Below, one piece after another: positions 7,701 through 17,313 of a DNA stretch of 64,000 bases (the first letter of the stretch is position 1; every line of letters starts with the position of its first letter). Under the pieces are notes generated by a model. The model had not been told where the DNA came from. It did no database searches and worked only from the letters and a program-made list of their open reading frames with translations. Source of the DNA: an uncultured Sulfitobacter sp. (GTDB lineage: Bacteria > Pseudomonadota > Alphaproteobacteria > Rhodobacterales > Rhodobacteraceae); NCBI GenBank assembly GCA_913060815.1, contig CAJXSZ010000002.1:248001-312000 (forward strand), written 5' to 3'. The translations under genes and the position numbers were made by a program.

Positions 7701-8583
7701 TAGAGACCGTAAGCGAGGCCTTGGCCGCGGGTTGTCTGCGTTGATGGCAGATGTGAATGAGACCGAAACGGTTGCTAAAAGTGGTCCGTCAGCTGCAGAC
7801 CAGCTCGTTCCGATTGAGCAGATTTCCCCAAATCCTGATCAGCCGCGCAAGCAATTTGTTCAGGACGACTTGGATGATCTCGCTGCTTCGATAAAGGAGA
7901 AGGGGGTTCTACAGCCTCTTATTGTGCGCCAGACTGGTGAGAAGCAGTTTGAAATCGTTGCGGGTGAGCGCCGCTGGCGTGCTGCACAGATGGCTCAACT
8001 GCATGCGTTGCCTGTTATCGTGCGGGAGTTCAGCGACATCGAGGTGCTCGAAGTAGCTATCATCGAGAATATTCAGCGCGCTGATCTGAACGCTGCGGAA
8101 GAGGCTGCTGGATATCGTCAGCTAATGGACAAATTTGGACACACTCAGGAGAAGATGGCCGAAGCGCTTGGGAAAAGCCGAAGTCACATTGCAAATCTTC
8201 TTAGACTGCTGAACCTGCCCGATGCTGTACTTGCACTACTTCGCAACGGACAATTGAGCAGCGGACATGCCAGAGCGTTGATCCCAGCACAAGATCCTGA
8301 AAAGCTTGCGCAGCAGGTGATAAAAGGTGGCCTCTCTGTCCGAGCTACTGAGGCTTTGGTTAAGAATGAGCAAGCAGGTTCAGCGGATAAGGCTAAATCT
8401 CAAGGGAACACTTCAAGTGAGAAGGATGCGGACACAAAGGCGCTTGAAGGTGATTTGGCAGCAAATCTCGGGATGAAAGTAACACTGTCTCACAAGCCCG
8501 GGCAAGAAAATGGCCAACTCTCAATCCAGTATAAGTCGCTAGATGAGCTTGATGAGCTTTGCAGGCTGCTGGGCGGAAGTTAG
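7690..8583 (+). CDS. parB: Chromosome partitioning protein ParB
   Basis: ParB is the CTP-dependent clamp that loads at parS and spreads along DNA. The 297-aa product opens with the basic RGLGRGLSAL (9-18), which commonly contacts ParA. It contains the CTP-binding box GERRWRAAQ (92-100) and ENIQRADLN, the central helix-turn-helix region (QEKMAEALGKSRSHIANLLRL) and a C-terminal dimerisation region after a polar linker. Both parS sites it should bind lie within 3.3 kb upstream. Its stop shares four bases with the stop of convergent hemW. Confidence 0.97.
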   Translation: MSNNRDRKRGLGRGLSALMADVNETETVAKSGPSAADQLVPIEQISPNPDQPRKQFVQDDLDDLAASIKEKGVLQPLIVRQTGEKQFEIVAGERRWRAAQMAQLHALPVIVREFSDIEVLEVAIIENIQRADLNAAEEAAGYRQLMDKFGHTQEKMAEALGKSRSHIANLLRLLNLPDAVLALLRNGQLSSGHARALIPAQDPEKLAQQVIKGGLSVRATEALVKNEQAGSADKAKSQGNTSSEKDADTKALEGDLAANLGMKVTLSHKPGQENGQLSIQYKSLDELDELCRLLGGS

Positions 8584-9737
8584 TCCTCCAGAAGGGCGCC
8601 AATAACTGAGTTGAGCACCTTAAATCCTTGATTTGTAACAGTTAATCTAGTTTCTGATGCGTCGATCATGCCAATATCGGTTAGATGAGCCAGCTTATCC
8701 ACGTTAAGTGGCTTGTGGGAAAGAGACGCATACCTGTTCAGATCAATTCCGTCACGCAACCGCAAGCCCATCAACAGAAATTCGGTAGTTTCGTCCGGGG
8801 TACCCAGCGGATCTCGTGATTTCTCCACAGTGTTGCTGTCCACTGCATCAAGCCAGCGCCTCGGATTGCTGTAGCAAACTGTGGCGTTACGGCGTCCATT
8901 CACTGTTAAGCGTCCGTGTGCACCCGGACCAATGCCGAGATAATCACCATACCGCCAGTATATCAGGTTGTGACGGGACTGCGCCCCGTCTCGCGCATGG
9001 TTTGAAACTTCATACGCAGGCATCCCCGCAGCACCGCATAGGTCTTGAGTGAGATCGAACATATCGGCACTCAAGTCTTCGTCGGGCAATCCTCGCAACT
9101 TGCCCAAAGCGTAGCGATCGCCGAACGCTGTGCCGTCCTCGATCGTAAGTTGGTATAATGAAAGATGGTCTATGGATAGGGTTAGGGCCTGATTAAGCTC
9201 GGCTTCCCACTCCTTCAGCGTTTGATCCTGACGGGCGTACATCAGATCGAAACTCACGCGGTCAAACGTATTCCGCGCGATCTCGAACGCCTTACGGGCT
9301 TCGGATGTTGTGTGGATGCGACCCAGCCGCTTGAGATCGGCGTCATTGAGCGCCTGTATCCCCATAGAGATGCGCGTGACGCCGCCATCGCGGTAGGCCT
9401 TGAACCGACCTGCCTCAACAGAGCCAGGATTAGCCTCTAAAGATATCTCGAGATCATTCGCAGTGGGCCAAAGTGCTTTGATCTCAGAAATAACCGCCGC
9501 GACAGTATCGGGGTTCATCAGGCTAGGTGTGCCACCGCCAAAAAACACCGATGTCACGATGCGACCCTCGGTCTCTGCCGCATAGCGTTTTAACTCACGG
9601 AGGTAGGCGGCTTTCCACGCAGCTTGGTCAATGCTGCGTGATACATGGCTGTTGAAATCGCAGTACGGACACTTTGCCTCGCAGAAAGGCCAGTGGATAT
9701 AGATTCCGAACCCGCCATTTCGCCAGTCTTCAGTCAA
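8580..9737 (-). CDS. hemW: Radical SAM haem chaperone HemW
   Basis: HemW is a radical SAM protein related to HemN that binds haem and delivers it to target proteins; it lacks coproporphyrinogen oxidase activity in the cases studied. With the TTG start at 9737 the product is 385 aa and shows the [4Fe-4S] cysteines in CEAKCPYC (residues 19, 23, 26), which is HemW spacing without the extra upstream cysteine motif of HemN, and FFGGGTPSL. An in-frame ATG at 9773 would add 12 residues inside rdgB; the shorter start gives the usual N-terminus. The gene overlaps the rdgB end by eight bases. Start confidence is moderate because no strong ribosome-binding site is seen. Confidence 0.92.
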   Translation of the reverse strand: MTEDWRNGGFGIYIHWPFCEAKCPYCDFNSHVSRSIDQAAWKAAYLRELKRYAAETEGRIVTSVFFGGGTPSLMNPDTVAAVISEIKALWPTANDLEISLEANPGSVEAGRFKAYRDGGVTRISMGIQALNDADLKRLGRIHTTSEARKAFEIARNTFDRVSFDLMYARQDQTLKEWEAELNQALTLSIDHLSLYQLTIEDGTAFGDRYALGKLRGLPDEDLSADMFDLTQDLCGAAGMPAYEVSNHARDGAQSRHNLIYWRYGDYLGIGPGAHGRLTVNGRRNATVCYSNPRRWLDAVDSNTVEKSRDPLGTPDETTEFLLMGLRLRDGIDLNRYASLSHKPLNVDKLAHLTDIGMIDASETRLTVTNQGFKVLNSVIGALLED

Positions 9738-10341
9738 AGCACTTTGCCAGTAACTTTTTAAACGCATCAGCACGATGGCTCAGTGCGTTCTTCTCATCAT
9801 GGCTCATCTCGGCAAAAGTCCTGTCATGTCCTAAGGGCTCGAATATGGGATCATACCCATGCCCCGTCTGCCCGCGCATGGGCCACACAAATGTGCCATC
9901 GACGAAACCTTCGACAACCTCATCATGCCCATCGGGCCACGCGAGGACCAAAGTCGCGCAGAACCGCGCCGCGCGGGGATGCGGTGCGTTTGCCTTCTCC
10001 AGAAGATCATGCGTTTTTTCCATCGCCATGACAAAGTCGCGCCCTTCAGGCGTTTCGGCCCAATCGGCGGTGTAAACACCAGGGGCATTGTCGAGAGCGG
10101 CCACCTGAATACCGCTGTCATCGGCCAATGCAGGCAGACCTGTTGCTTTTACTGCCTCGTGCGCTTTGATCCGCGCGTTACCGATGAACGTATCTTCGGT
10201 CTCGTCAGGCTCATTCAGCTCCAGCTCTTTGGCACCGACAACCGTGATGCCAAGCGGACCAAAAAGCTCCTGCATCTCTTCCAGCTTGCCCGCATTGTGC
10301 GTAGCAATCAGAATGCGGTCGCCCTCGAACTTGCGGCTCAT
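9730..10341 (-). CDS. rdgB: XTP/dITP diphosphatase RdgB
   Basis: RdgB hydrolyses deaminated purine nucleotides (XTP, dITP, ITP) to keep them out of DNA and RNA. The 203-aa product has the family N-terminus [14 protein letters not shown], the catalytic [10 protein letters not shown] and the C-terminal [14 protein letters not shown]. It is joined by an ATGA overlap to rph upstream and overlaps hemW downstream, forming a leftward rph-rdgB-hemW operon seen in many alphaproteobacteria. Confidence 0.96.
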   Translation of the reverse strand: MSRKFEGDRILIATHNAGKLEEMQELFGPLGITVVGAKELELNEPDETEDTFIGNARIKAHEAVKATGLPALADDSGIQVAALDNAPGVYTADWAETPEGRDFVMAMEKTHDLLEKANAPHPRAARFCATLVLAWPDGHDEVVEGFVDGTFVWPMRGQTGHGYDPIFEPLGHDRTFAEMSHDEKNALSHRADAFKKLLAKCFD

Positions 10342-11051
10342 GCGCAGGCGGCTTTCTGGATTGCCGTCAGTTCGGCAATGCCTTTCTCGGCCAAATCCAG
10401 AAGTTCGTTCATTTGCGCGCGCGAATAGGTAGAGCCTTCGGCGCTCATCTGGGTCTCAATCATCTGACCACTTTCGGTCATGATGAAATTTCCATCAACA
10501 CCTGCTTCGGAATCCTCTGGATAGTCGAGGTCAAGAACAGGCTGGCCTGCGTAGATACCACAGCTGATCGCAGCGACAGGATCAACCATCGGATCGGTGA
10601 CCACATCACCTGCTTTCATCAGCTTGTTCACTGCAAGACGCAGGGCGATCCACCCACCTGTGATCGAGGCGCAGCGCGTGCCGCCATCGGCTTGCAGAAC
10701 ATCGCAGTCAATCGTGATCTGACGCTCGCCCAAGGCCACGCGGTCGACGCCTGCACGCAAGGAGCGACCAATAAGGCGCTGAATTTCAACCGTGCGCCCG
10801 CCTTGTTTGCCCGATGCAGCCTCACGGCGCATCCGTGTATTCGTGGCGCGGGGCAGCATGCCGTATTCTGCCGTCACCCATCCCAATCCTGAACCTTTGA
10901 TAAAAGGCGGCACACGCTCCTCAATCGTGGCGGTGCACAAGACATGTGTATCACCCATCTTGATCAGCGCGGACCCTTCGGCGTGTTTGGTAAAGCCCAC
11001 CTCAACAGAGACGTCGCGCATTTGATCAAGTTTCCGGCCGGATGGACGCAT
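10338..11051 (-). CDS. rph: Ribonuclease PH
   Basis: RNase PH trims tRNA 3' ends phosphorolytically. The 237-aa product has the full family length, beginning [17 protein letters not shown] and containing the [12 protein letters not shown]-like segment ([14 protein letters not shown]), QVGGGTR-like residues ([13 protein letters not shown]) and LDYPEDS. It is the first gene of the rph-rdgB-hemW operon and is divergent from hrcA, with an 84-bp shared promoter region. Confidence 0.96.
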   Translation of the reverse strand: MRPSGRKLDQMRDVSVEVGFTKHAEGSALIKMGDTHVLCTATIEERVPPFIKGSGLGWVTAEYGMLPRATNTRMRREAASGKQGGRTVEIQRLIGRSLRAGVDRVALGERQITIDCDVLQADGGTRCASITGGWIALRLAVNKLMKAGDVVTDPMVDPVAAISCGIYAGQPVLDLDYPEDSEAGVDGNFIMTESGQMIETQMSAEGSTYSRAQMNELLDLAEKGIAELTAIQKAACA

Positions 11052-11135
11052 GGGATATTCCTTTTGTTTGATTTAGCTAAGGGGATAGCGCCCGATCCCT
11101 TGCGGATGCAACCCCTGCACCTTTAATGTGACGGT

Positions 11136-12200
11136 ATGACCGATACATCTGGGCTTTTGCAGGAAATGAATGACCGCTCGCGCGAGGTTTTCCGCCGCGT
11201 GGTTGAGGGGTATCTGGCCAATGGTGACCCTGTTGGCTCGCGCACGCTGACGCGCGATTTCTCCGAGAAGGTGAGTGCCGCCACCATTCGCAATGTGATG
11301 CAGGATCTTGAGTATCTTGGCCTCTTGGACAGCCCCCATGCCAGTGCTGGCCGTGTCCCAACCCAGATCGGGTTGCGCATGTTTGTGGATGGCCTGCTTG
11401 AAGTTGGAAATCCCGACGATAATGACCGTGCCCAGATTGACGCAACGATGGGACGCAATGAAGATGACGTGACGGGCATGCTTGACCGTCTCGGCACCGC
11501 GCTCTCTGGTGTGACCCATGGCGCATCGCTTGTTCTCGCGCCAAAGCATGAAGCGCCCATCAAGCACATCGAATTTGTCTCCCTTTCCCATGATCGCGCG
11601 CTTGCGGTGCTGGTGTTCTCGGACGGTCATGTCGAGAACCGCCTTTTTGCGCCGCCTGCAGGACAAACACCCAGCTCGATGCGCGAAGCGGCGAACTTTC
11701 TCAACTCGCTGGTCGAAGGCAAAACGCTGAGTGAGCTACAACGCACCATCAAAACGGAGATGGCGAAGCGCCGCCAAGAGATCGACACCCTCGCCGCTGA
11801 ATTGGTGACAAGCGGTCTGGTCATCTGGGAGGGCGGGGGTGATCATCCCGAACGTCTTATCGTGCGCGGGCGTGCAAATTTGCTGACGGGAAGCGGTGAA
11901 GCCCATGACCTCGAGAAGGTGCGCAGCCTGTTTGACGACCTTGAGCGCAAGCGCGACATCGCAGATTTCCTCGAATTGGCCGAAGATGGCGACGGTGTGC
12001 GCATTTTTATTGGTTCAGAGAACAAACTTTTCTCACTTTCGGGTTCCTCTTTGGTGGTTTCCCCATATATGAACTCTGATCGTAAGATCATTGGCGCGGT
12101 GGGTGTTATTGGACCGACGCGCCTGAACTATGGACGCATCGTGCCGATTGTGAACTACACGGCGCAACTGGTCGGGAAAATGATTTCCGATCGGAGTTAG
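11136..12200 (+). CDS. hrcA: Heat-inducible transcription repressor HrcA
   Basis: HrcA represses chaperone operons through the CIRCE operator. The 354-aa product has the N-terminal winged helix-turn-helix with GSRTLTRDF and SAATIRNVMQDLE and the C-terminal GAF-like core with FIGSENKLF and VGVIGPTRLNYGR. I see no CIRCE inverted repeat in the 84 bp upstream, nor before grpE or dnaK, so its targets (typically groESL) probably lie outside the window. grpE follows after nine bases, the common hrcA-grpE pairing. Confidence 0.95.
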   Translation: MTDTSGLLQEMNDRSREVFRRVVEGYLANGDPVGSRTLTRDFSEKVSAATIRNVMQDLEYLGLLDSPHASAGRVPTQIGLRMFVDGLLEVGNPDDNDRAQIDATMGRNEDDVTGMLDRLGTALSGVTHGASLVLAPKHEAPIKHIEFVSLSHDRALAVLVFSDGHVENRLFAPPAGQTPSSMREAANFLNSLVEGKTLSELQRTIKTEMAKRRQEIDTLAAELVTSGLVIWEGGGDHPERLIVRGRANLLTGSGEAHDLEKVRSLFDDLERKRDIADFLELAEDGDGVRIFIGSENKLFSLSGSSLVVSPYMNSDRKIIGAVGVIGPTRLNYGRIVPIVNYTAQLVGKMISDRS

Positions 12201-12209
12201 AGGTGAAAT

Positions 12210-12764
12210 ATGGCAGACCCGAACGAATTTCTGGATGACCCCGAAGCCGCAGAAGCCGAGGCTTATGCAGACGAGATGAACGAGATTGACGAGGGCGAAC
12301 TGGCCCTTGAAGAAGTCATGGCAGAACGAGACCAGTACAAAGACCGCTGGACCCGCGCGCTGGCTGATGCGGAAAATGCGCGCAAGCGGTCGGAGAAAGA
12401 CCGTCGTGAGGCCGAGAACTACGGCGGTTCGAAACTCGCCCGCGATATGTTGTCAGTGCACGACAATATGAAGCGCGCTCTTGAGGCCGCGACCGAGGAG
12501 CAGCGCACTGTTTCCGGTCCTTTGCTTGAGGGTATCGAGCTTACGATGCGCGAACTTTTGTCAGTTTTCAAAAACCACGGAATCACCCCGATCCTGCCCG
12601 AAGTCGGCGATCGCTTTGATCCAAAGCTGCACCAAGCGATGTTTGAAGCGCCCGTTCCAGATACCAAATCAGGCGATATCATTCAGGTCGCAGCCGAGGG
12701 TTTCATGCTGCACGACCGCCTGTTGCGCCCGGCGCAGGTTGGGGTCTCGTCGACACCAGGCTAA
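12210..12764 (+). CDS. grpE: Nucleotide exchange factor GrpE
   Basis: GrpE releases ADP from DnaK in the chaperone cycle. The 184-aa product has a strongly acidic N-terminal tail, a long helical segment (about 30-95) for dimerisation, and the C-terminal beta domain with GDRFDPKLHQAM. GAGGTGAAA precedes the ATG. Its partners dnaK and dnaJ lie about 47 kb to the right (59530-62692). A terminator-like hairpin follows at 12791-12819. Confidence 0.95.
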   Translation: MADPNEFLDDPEAAEAEAYADEMNEIDEGELALEEVMAERDQYKDRWTRALADAENARKRSEKDRREAENYGGSKLARDMLSVHDNMKRALEAATEEQRTVSGPLLEGIELTMRELLSVFKNHGITPILPEVGDRFDPKLHQAMFEAPVPDTKSGDIIQVAAEGFMLHDRLLRPAQVGVSSTPG

Positions 12765-12790
12765 TTGGTTCAACGACAGATTTTTGACGG

Positions 12791-12819
12791 GAGGCGGTCA
12801 GGATTTGGCCGCCTCTTTC
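12791..12819 (+). terminator. Probable terminator of hrcA-grpE
   Basis: GAGGCGG and CCGCCTC (12791-12797 and 12809-12815) form a 7-bp GC-rich stem with an 11-base loop, followed by TTTCAATTT. It overlaps the last codons of convergent mutS, so one sequence serves as coding DNA and as the grpE terminator. The interrupted T-run makes termination strength uncertain. Confidence 0.55.
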
Positions 12820-15440
12820 AATTTATAGATCAGGTCGAGCGCTTCGCGCGGGCTAAGCTCATCCGGCATGATGTTGCCCATCATCTCGTCCACAGCTGAC
12901 TCTTTGACAGCAGGGGGCGGAGGTGTAGGTGTCATCGCGAACAGAGGCAAATCGTCGATCAGCGTCTTCTGCGTCGCACCGCCTTCACGTTCGCCCTTTT
13001 CCAAGGCTTCCAAAACGACGCGGGCGCGGGAAATGACCGCAGGGGGTAGGCCAGCAAGCTGTGCGACCTGAACTCCATAAGATCGATCTGCCGCGCCCTT
13101 TTTCACCTCGTGAAGAAAGATCACCTCGCCCTCCCACTCCTTCACGGTCACCGTCGCGTTATCGACGCCGTCAAGCTTTCCTGCCAGCGCGGTCATTTCA
13201 TGGTAGTGCGTGGCAAACAGCGCACGAGACCGATTGACGTCGTGCAAGTGTTCCAGCGTTGCCCAAGCAATCGACAGGCCATCATAGGTGGCGGTGCCGC
13301 GCCCGATCTCGTCCAGAATAACCAGTGCGCGGTCATCGGCTTGGTTCAGGATGGCCGCCGTCTCGACCATCTCCACCATGAAGGTTGAGCGGCCCCGCGC
13401 CAGATCATCGGATGCACCGACACGACTGAACAGCTGGCTCACGATTCCGATATGTGCGGACTGGGCGGGTACATAGCTACCCATCTGCGCAATCAACGCT
13501 ATCAATGCGTTCTGACGAAGATAGGTTGATTTACCCGCCATGTTCGGGCCCGTCAAAAGCCAGATCGCAGCGTCGGTATCGGCGCTCAGATTACAGTCAT
13601 TAGCGACAAATGGAGTTCCCGATTGCTGCGCTAGGGCTTGTTCTACTACGGGATGCCTGCCGCCCTGAATATCGAAAGCGCGTGATGAGTCGACTGTCGG
13701 TTTGACCCAGTTTTCCGATTGCGCCAGATCAGCCAAAGCCGCAGCAAGGTCAATTTCAGCCAAAGCCGCCGAGGTTGCACCAATCTCACCAGCTCTTTGC
13801 AGAACAGCGTTTCTCAACGTTTCGTAAAGGCGCTTCTCCAGCTCGACCGCATGGTTGCCTGCATTGAGGATTTTGGTCTCGAGCTCTGACAGTTCAACCG
13901 TCGTAAAGCGCACTTGATTTGCGGTCGTCTGTCGGTGGATAAACGTGTCTGACAGCGGAGGAGACAGCATTTTCTCTGCATGCGTCGCTGTTGTTTCAAT
14001 AAAATATCCCAGCACATTGTTGTGCTTGATCTTGAGCGATGAGATACCCGTATCCGCGCTAAACTGTGCCTGCATCTTGGCGACAACGCTGCGACCTTCA
14101 TCGCGCAACTGCCTGACCTCGTCCAATTCCTCGCGATAGCCGCTGGCGATAAAACCGCCATCGCGCACCAACAACGGTGGCTCGGCGATCAGCGCTTCAT
14201 CGAGCAGATTGATAAGATCGTCATGCCCAATGATGTTCTTATGTGCGTCACTCAACAGGATCGGCATGGCGCTTGGATCCGACATGTGATGCAATCGGTC
14301 CGCCTCGACCAATCCGTTCCTGATTGCGGCCAAATCCCGTGGACCCCCGCGGTCTAATGATATGCGCGACAGCGCGCGCTCAAGGTCAGGAACATTGCGC
14401 AGGACCTGTCTGATATCGTGCAGCAAGCCGGTGTTGGTCAGCATGAAGTCAACCGCATCAAGACGCCCGTGAATAGTCTCTAACACTCGCGATGGGCTCG
14501 AAATGCGCCGCTCCAGAAGGCGCGCACCGACGGCGGTCACCGTTTTGTCCATAACCGAAAGCAGGGAGCCAGCGCGGCCACCCGTCAGGGCGTGGGTCAA
14601 TTCCAAATTGCGGCGCGTCGCAGCGTCAATTTGTACAGTCCGTGCCTCGGCTTCCTTGACAGGTTTGCGCAGCAGCGGGAGATTTCCCTTCTGCGTCAGG
14701 TCCAGATATTCAATCAACGCACCCATGGCAGAGACTTCGGCGCGGTCAAACGCCCCGAAAGCATCAAGGGATGTGATGCCATACAGTTTGCAAATCCGTG
14801 CCTCGGCACCTGTGCTGTCAAAACTTGCCCGCGCAAGAGGGGTAAGTGACAGTCCGAACTCATCCTCCAGATCGCGGTGCTCGGCCTCTTTGCCTTCGGC
14901 AATCAGCAACTCTGAAGGTGAAAGCCGTGCAAGCTCCGGCCCCAACCGCACCACAGGCAGGGTCATCACATGGAAGGCACCCGTAGAGATATCGACCCAA
15001 GCCAGCGCATGCGCATCACGGACCTCCGCAAATGCAGCAAGATAGTTGTGGCGACGCGCTTCGAGCAGCGATTCCTCTGTCAGCGTTCCAGGTGTGACAA
15101 GTCGCACAACATCGCGCTTCACAACTGACTTGTGCCCGCGCTTTTTCGCTTCTGCAGGTGTCTCCAATTGCTCACCTACAGCGACGCGAAAACCCTTGCG
15201 GATCAAGGTAAGCAGATACCCCTCAGCGGCATGTACCGGAACGCCACACATCGGGATGTCGTTGCCATCATGTTTGCCGCGCTTGGTCAGTGCGATATCT
15301 AATGCCTCGGCGGCAGCAACTGCATCGTCAAAGAACAGCTCATAAAAATCACCCATGCGGTAAAACAACAGCGCATCGGGATAGCCTGATTTGATTTCCA
15401 AATACTGGGCCATCATTGGTGTAACTTGAGTGGTGCTCAT
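12798..15440 (-). CDS. mutS: DNA mismatch repair protein MutS
   Basis: MutS recognises base mismatches and starts methyl-independent or MutL-dependent repair. With the ATG at 15440 the product is 880 aa, the usual length. It has the mismatch-binding F-x-E motif in MGDFYELF (F32, E34), the lever and clamp regions, the Walker A motif GPNMAGKST and Walker B VILDEIGRGT. An upstream in-frame ATG at 15479 would add 13 unconserved residues, and the N-terminus MSTTQVTPMMAQYL matches the family. A GT61 gene is divergent, with about 130 bp between the two starts. Confidence 0.97.
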   Translation of the reverse strand: MSTTQVTPMMAQYLEIKSGYPDALLFYRMGDFYELFFDDAVAAAEALDIALTKRGKHDGNDIPMCGVPVHAAEGYLLTLIRKGFRVAVGEQLETPAEAKKRGHKSVVKRDVVRLVTPGTLTEESLLEARRHNYLAAFAEVRDAHALAWVDISTGAFHVMTLPVVRLGPELARLSPSELLIAEGKEAEHRDLEDEFGLSLTPLARASFDSTGAEARICKLYGITSLDAFGAFDRAEVSAMGALIEYLDLTQKGNLPLLRKPVKEAEARTVQIDAATRRNLELTHALTGGRAGSLLSVMDKTVTAVGARLLERRISSPSRVLETIHGRLDAVDFMLTNTGLLHDIRQVLRNVPDLERALSRISLDRGGPRDLAAIRNGLVEADRLHHMSDPSAMPILLSDAHKNIIGHDDLINLLDEALIAEPPLLVRDGGFIASGYREELDEVRQLRDEGRSVVAKMQAQFSADTGISSLKIKHNNVLGYFIETTATHAEKMLSPPLSDTFIHRQTTANQVRFTTVELSELETKILNAGNHAVELEKRLYETLRNAVLQRAGEIGATSAALAEIDLAAALADLAQSENWVKPTVDSSRAFDIQGGRHPVVEQALAQQSGTPFVANDCNLSADTDAAIWLLTGPNMAGKSTYLRQNALIALIAQMGSYVPAQSAHIGIVSQLFSRVGASDDLARGRSTFMVEMVETAAILNQADDRALVILDEIGRGTATYDGLSIAWATLEHLHDVNRSRALFATHYHEMTALAGKLDGVDNATVTVKEWEGEVIFLHEVKKGAADRSYGVQVAQLAGLPPAVISRARVVLEALEKGEREGGATQKTLIDDLPLFAMTPTPPPPAVKESAVDEMMGNIMPDELSPREALDLIYKLKEAAKS

Positions 15441-15519
15441 CTGCGGTCCCCTTGCGTCCCCTGTCTGTACAAAACCCAAGCATCATAGGGAAGGGGCCTT
15501 ACCTTCTGGACGCAATCCA

Positions 15520-15536
15520 CAGTTGTGTTACAACTG
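15520..15536. repeat. Short inverted repeat between mutS and the GT61 gene
   Basis: CAGTTGT-GTT-ACAACTG is a perfect 7-bp inverted repeat with a 3-base spacer. It sits in the divergent promoter region, 35 bp before the favoured glycosyltransferase start. It may be an operator or a small hairpin; no partner protein can be named. Confidence 0.4.
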
Positions 15537-15570
15537 GTTAACCATTTTACTCGGAAAGATATTTAAGACA

Positions 15571-17289
15571 TTGCGCAACAAGATTGACCTTTCGGGCGAC
15601 CCCGACGCGCTGTTCCTCAATCCATGGAGGGAGGGCGCGCTAAAACTTCTGGAGCCGCCCGAATATATCTGGCGCGCGCGGGAGGGCGGTACAATAGAAG
15701 GGTTTGCCATCAGCGACCATGACGCGATTAACGACAAAACAGATTCATTCATCAGGACAACGCAAAGGCATAAATCGTTTCGAAAGCCAGTAGAGATCAA
15801 CGCGGTTCCCGCTGTTGTAGAGCGGGCGAGCTTTCGCAAGTCCCATATCTTTGCGGGCGACAAGATGGTCTTGTCCGGGGCATCTGCAACAAGGCTGTTC
15901 AACGCCTTCCGTGCAGAGCAGCTTGAGGGACATGTTGAAGCTGGCAACGTACTGAGCGCGTTCCTCAAAGATTGCCGGAAAGCCAATGCTGGCCATGAAT
16001 TTCCAGTCGAAACTCTCTTTATAGAGTCTGATCTTGATTTTGCGGTCGAGTGTCGAAATACCTTCAACTATTATCACTTCATCACGGAATCCCTCGCTCA
16101 GCTGTGTGTGTTGGACGGTGTTGGATTTCAGGGAAACATCTACTTTCATTTTCCAAACAACGAAGAGAAACAGCTCCCTTTTGCCCGGAGCTTTGTCGAA
16201 GCACTGTTCCCCGAGTTCGCGGGGCGGGTATTCTTTGAGCGGGCGCCAAAGGACTATGATCTGGTTCTGACCGCCTTTGAGTTTGTCGGCGGCATGGGAC
16301 AGGTTCCGCAGGCGCAGCTCAAGGGCATTGCTCGCCTTGCACCAGACGACAGCGACGTAGGCAGTGTTGAGTTTCACCCCGTTCTGGCGATGAATGCGGT
16401 AAATACGACGTTGCTGAATTTGCGCGCGCGCGCACTCAAAGCGATTGAAGGGCATGATTTCAGCCATCTGCCGAAGCGCTTTTTTGTGGGGCGTAGTCTG
16501 GACCAAAGCCGGTCGAGACCATTGGCAGGGCAGGATCTTTTGCTCGAACATCTCATCGCCTTTGGCTTCGAGCATGTCGTCTTTGAAGATTACTCGCCTC
16601 TTGAGCAAGTCGCGTTGATGGCACAGGCCGAAATGATGATCTCGCACCACGGTGCGGGATTTACGAACATGCTGTTTGCATCACCTGATGCTTACGTCAT
16701 TGAGCTTGGAACACTCCAAACGGCCCAGTTTCGCTGGGGAGATTTCTGGCCATTAGCGAACGCGTCCGGGTGCAAGTACATCAGCTTTTTCGCTGATTTT
16801 GCTGCGGAAGATCAGTTGAAAGAGCCGAAATTCAGCGTTGACGGGATTGTCCCTACATTTGTGTCAGAAAAAGCAACTGCTCAGGTCATGGCGTTTGTCG
16901 TTACGATTCTGGGGCAATCGCCCAATATGCCCGATGCAGGCAAGCTTGAGGAATTGGCAGGTCGTGTGTTGCGCGCTGGGGCCGCCCCGCAGGCGATCAC
17001 AGTATTGGCCGACCATAGGGATATGGTCGAAAACAACGGCGCACTTTGCCTCTTGCTCGCAGATTGTCACAAAGCGCTGGATGAACCGAAATCGGAGCTT
17101 TTGGCGCTAGAGGCGGCGTTCAGAACTGATCCTTCACGCTGGCAAACGTTGGTCCGTATCATATGGTGCGCCAACCGCATTGAGCGGCCAGAGGTCATCC
17201 GCTCGGCATTGTCCCGTCTCGCCGCTGGTTTTCCAGAGCGTCACGACGCATTCGTCGCAAATCATGATTGGGTTCGTTTCGTCGGTTGA
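15571..17289 (+). CDS. Glycosyltransferase family 61 protein with a C-terminal repeat-like domain
   Basis: The central part resembles DUF563/GT61 glycosyltransferases: the segment SHHGAGFTNMLFASPDAYVIELG matches the family's conserved C-terminal signature, and YYHFITESLAQL matches the N-terminal one. The last 130 residues (AGKLEELAGRVL... onward) look like alpha-helical TPR-type repeats. The acceptor is unknown; a role in capsule or exopolysaccharide is an inference. The start is uncertain: TTG 15571 gives 572 aa, with GGAAAG 12 bases upstream; TTG 15523 and earlier codons are also open. The gene is isolated from other polysaccharide genes and lies between mutS and malic enzyme. Confidence 0.75.
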   Translation: MRNKIDLSGDPDALFLNPWREGALKLLEPPEYIWRAREGGTIEGFAISDHDAINDKTDSFIRTTQRHKSFRKPVEINAVPAVVERASFRKSHIFAGDKMVLSGASATRLFNAFRAEQLEGHVEAGNVLSAFLKDCRKANAGHEFPVETLFIESDLDFAVECRNTFNYYHFITESLAQLCVLDGVGFQGNIYFHFPNNEEKQLPFARSFVEALFPEFAGRVFFERAPKDYDLVLTAFEFVGGMGQVPQAQLKGIARLAPDDSDVGSVEFHPVLAMNAVNTTLLNLRARALKAIEGHDFSHLPKRFFVGRSLDQSRSRPLAGQDLLLEHLIAFGFEHVVFEDYSPLEQVALMAQAEMMISHHGAGFTNMLFASPDAYVIELGTLQTAQFRWGDFWPLANASGCKYISFFADFAAEDQLKEPKFSVDGIVPTFVSEKATAQVMAFVVTILGQSPNMPDAGKLEELAGRVLRAGAAPQAITVLADHRDMVENNGALCLLLADCHKALDEPKSELLALEAAFRTDPSRWQTLVRIIWCANRIERPEVIRSALSRLAAGFPERHDAFVANHDWVRFVG

Positions 17290-17313
17290 TTGTGCGTGCT
17301 GCTGCGAACCATT

